Shown here piece by piece: positions 5,329 through 5,513 of a stretch of DNA of 5,513 bases. Within the stretch, counting starts at the first letter, position 1, and the number at the start of each line of letters is the position of its first letter. Under the pieces are notes generated by a model. That model ran no database searches. It was given only the letters and a program-made list of their open reading frames with translations, and was not told where the DNA came from. A program made the position numbers and the translations under genes. This stretch comes from JALYQB01 sp035640155. GTDB taxonomy: Bacteria; Actinomycetota; Actinomycetes; Mycobacteriales; Pseudonocardiaceae. The stretch covers positions 1 through 5,513 of the forward strand of contig DASQWR010000109.1 of assembly GCA_035640155.1 (NCBI GenBank), in the 5' to 3' direction.

Positions 5329-5513
5329 ACGCCGACCGGGGCGGGCCGGCGCTGTCAGCTCCCACTGCTCGGCCAGCCCGCTCAGCTCAGCCGCGATGCC
5401 CCCCAGTGCATGGTGCGCGCGGTCGGCCAGCGGGCGCAGCCCGGCGAGCCGGCGCACCGCGTCGGCGTCGGGCACCACGGTCTGGCCCGCGGGCAGCACG
5501 GCGGCGGCTGCGG
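5326..5513 (-). CDS. C-terminal end of an unrecognised protein (5' end outside window)
   Basis: The last 61 codons of a gene entering from the right edge are visible, ending in TAG at 5328-5326. Nearly every codon ends in G or C, as in the neighbouring genes, and the other two minus-strand frames lack this pattern; the frame containing 5382-5384 and 5355-5357 has stops there. The visible peptide is Ala/Leu-rich, with segments such as PAGQTVVPDADAVRRLAGL and HHALGGIAAELSGLAEQWEL that look helical, and it ends in the basic stretch ARPGRR. I do not recognise a family from this fragment. Its stop lies 11 bp before the FMN reductase start, so it is probably the upstream member of the same operon. 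Confidence 0.7.
   Translation of the reverse strand, partial: AAAAVLPAGQTVVPDADAVRRLAGLRPLADRAHHALGGIAAELSGLAEQWELTAPARPGRR

Overview
The window is very GC-rich bacterial chromosomal DNA. It has strong G/C bias at third codon positions, GTG and TTG starts and tightly packed genes, which points to a high-GC actinobacterium. The Hsp70-like protein resembles paralogues I associate with Pseudonocardiales, but that placement is a guess. I see no rRNA, tRNA, CRISPR array, insertion sequence or phage gene.

Left part (1-1556, minus strand): the first 518 codons of an Hsp70-family protein whose C-terminus lies beyond the left edge. It has an actin-like nucleotide-binding domain (about residues 1-353), a short linker, one transmembrane helix (about 403-424) and a disordered Pro/Ser/Thr-rich tail. 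It has no substrate-binding domain in the visible part. Three positions that are catalytic in DnaK appear to be substituted, so it may be a membrane-anchored nucleotide-binding pseudo-ATPase.

Divergent intergenic region (1557-1756): it holds a plausible minus-strand promoter, a perfect 16-bp-arm inverted repeat built from two 14-bp palindromes (1667-1700), and a second small hairpin.

Middle part (1757-4719, plus strand): a probable two-gene operon. The first gene is a cytosolic S9 (prolyl oligopeptidase/acylaminoacyl peptidase-like) serine peptidase with an intact Ser-Asp-His triad. The second is an ACT-GNAT fusion, the architecture of the amino-acid-regulated protein lysine acetyltransferases of Actinobacteria. 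A peptidase that releases amino acids next to an acetyltransferase that may sense them is a coherent but unproven pairing.

Right part (4742-5513, minus strand): an NADPH-dependent FMN reductase-like flavoprotein, preceded by 11 bp and the C-terminal 61 residues of an unrecognised protein that enters from the right edge. These two genes run in the same direction and converge on the ACT-GNAT gene with a gap of only 22 bp.

The most interesting points are the Hsp70-like protein with its catalytic residues replaced, the compound palindrome before the peptidase gene, and the peptidase/ACT-GNAT pairing.
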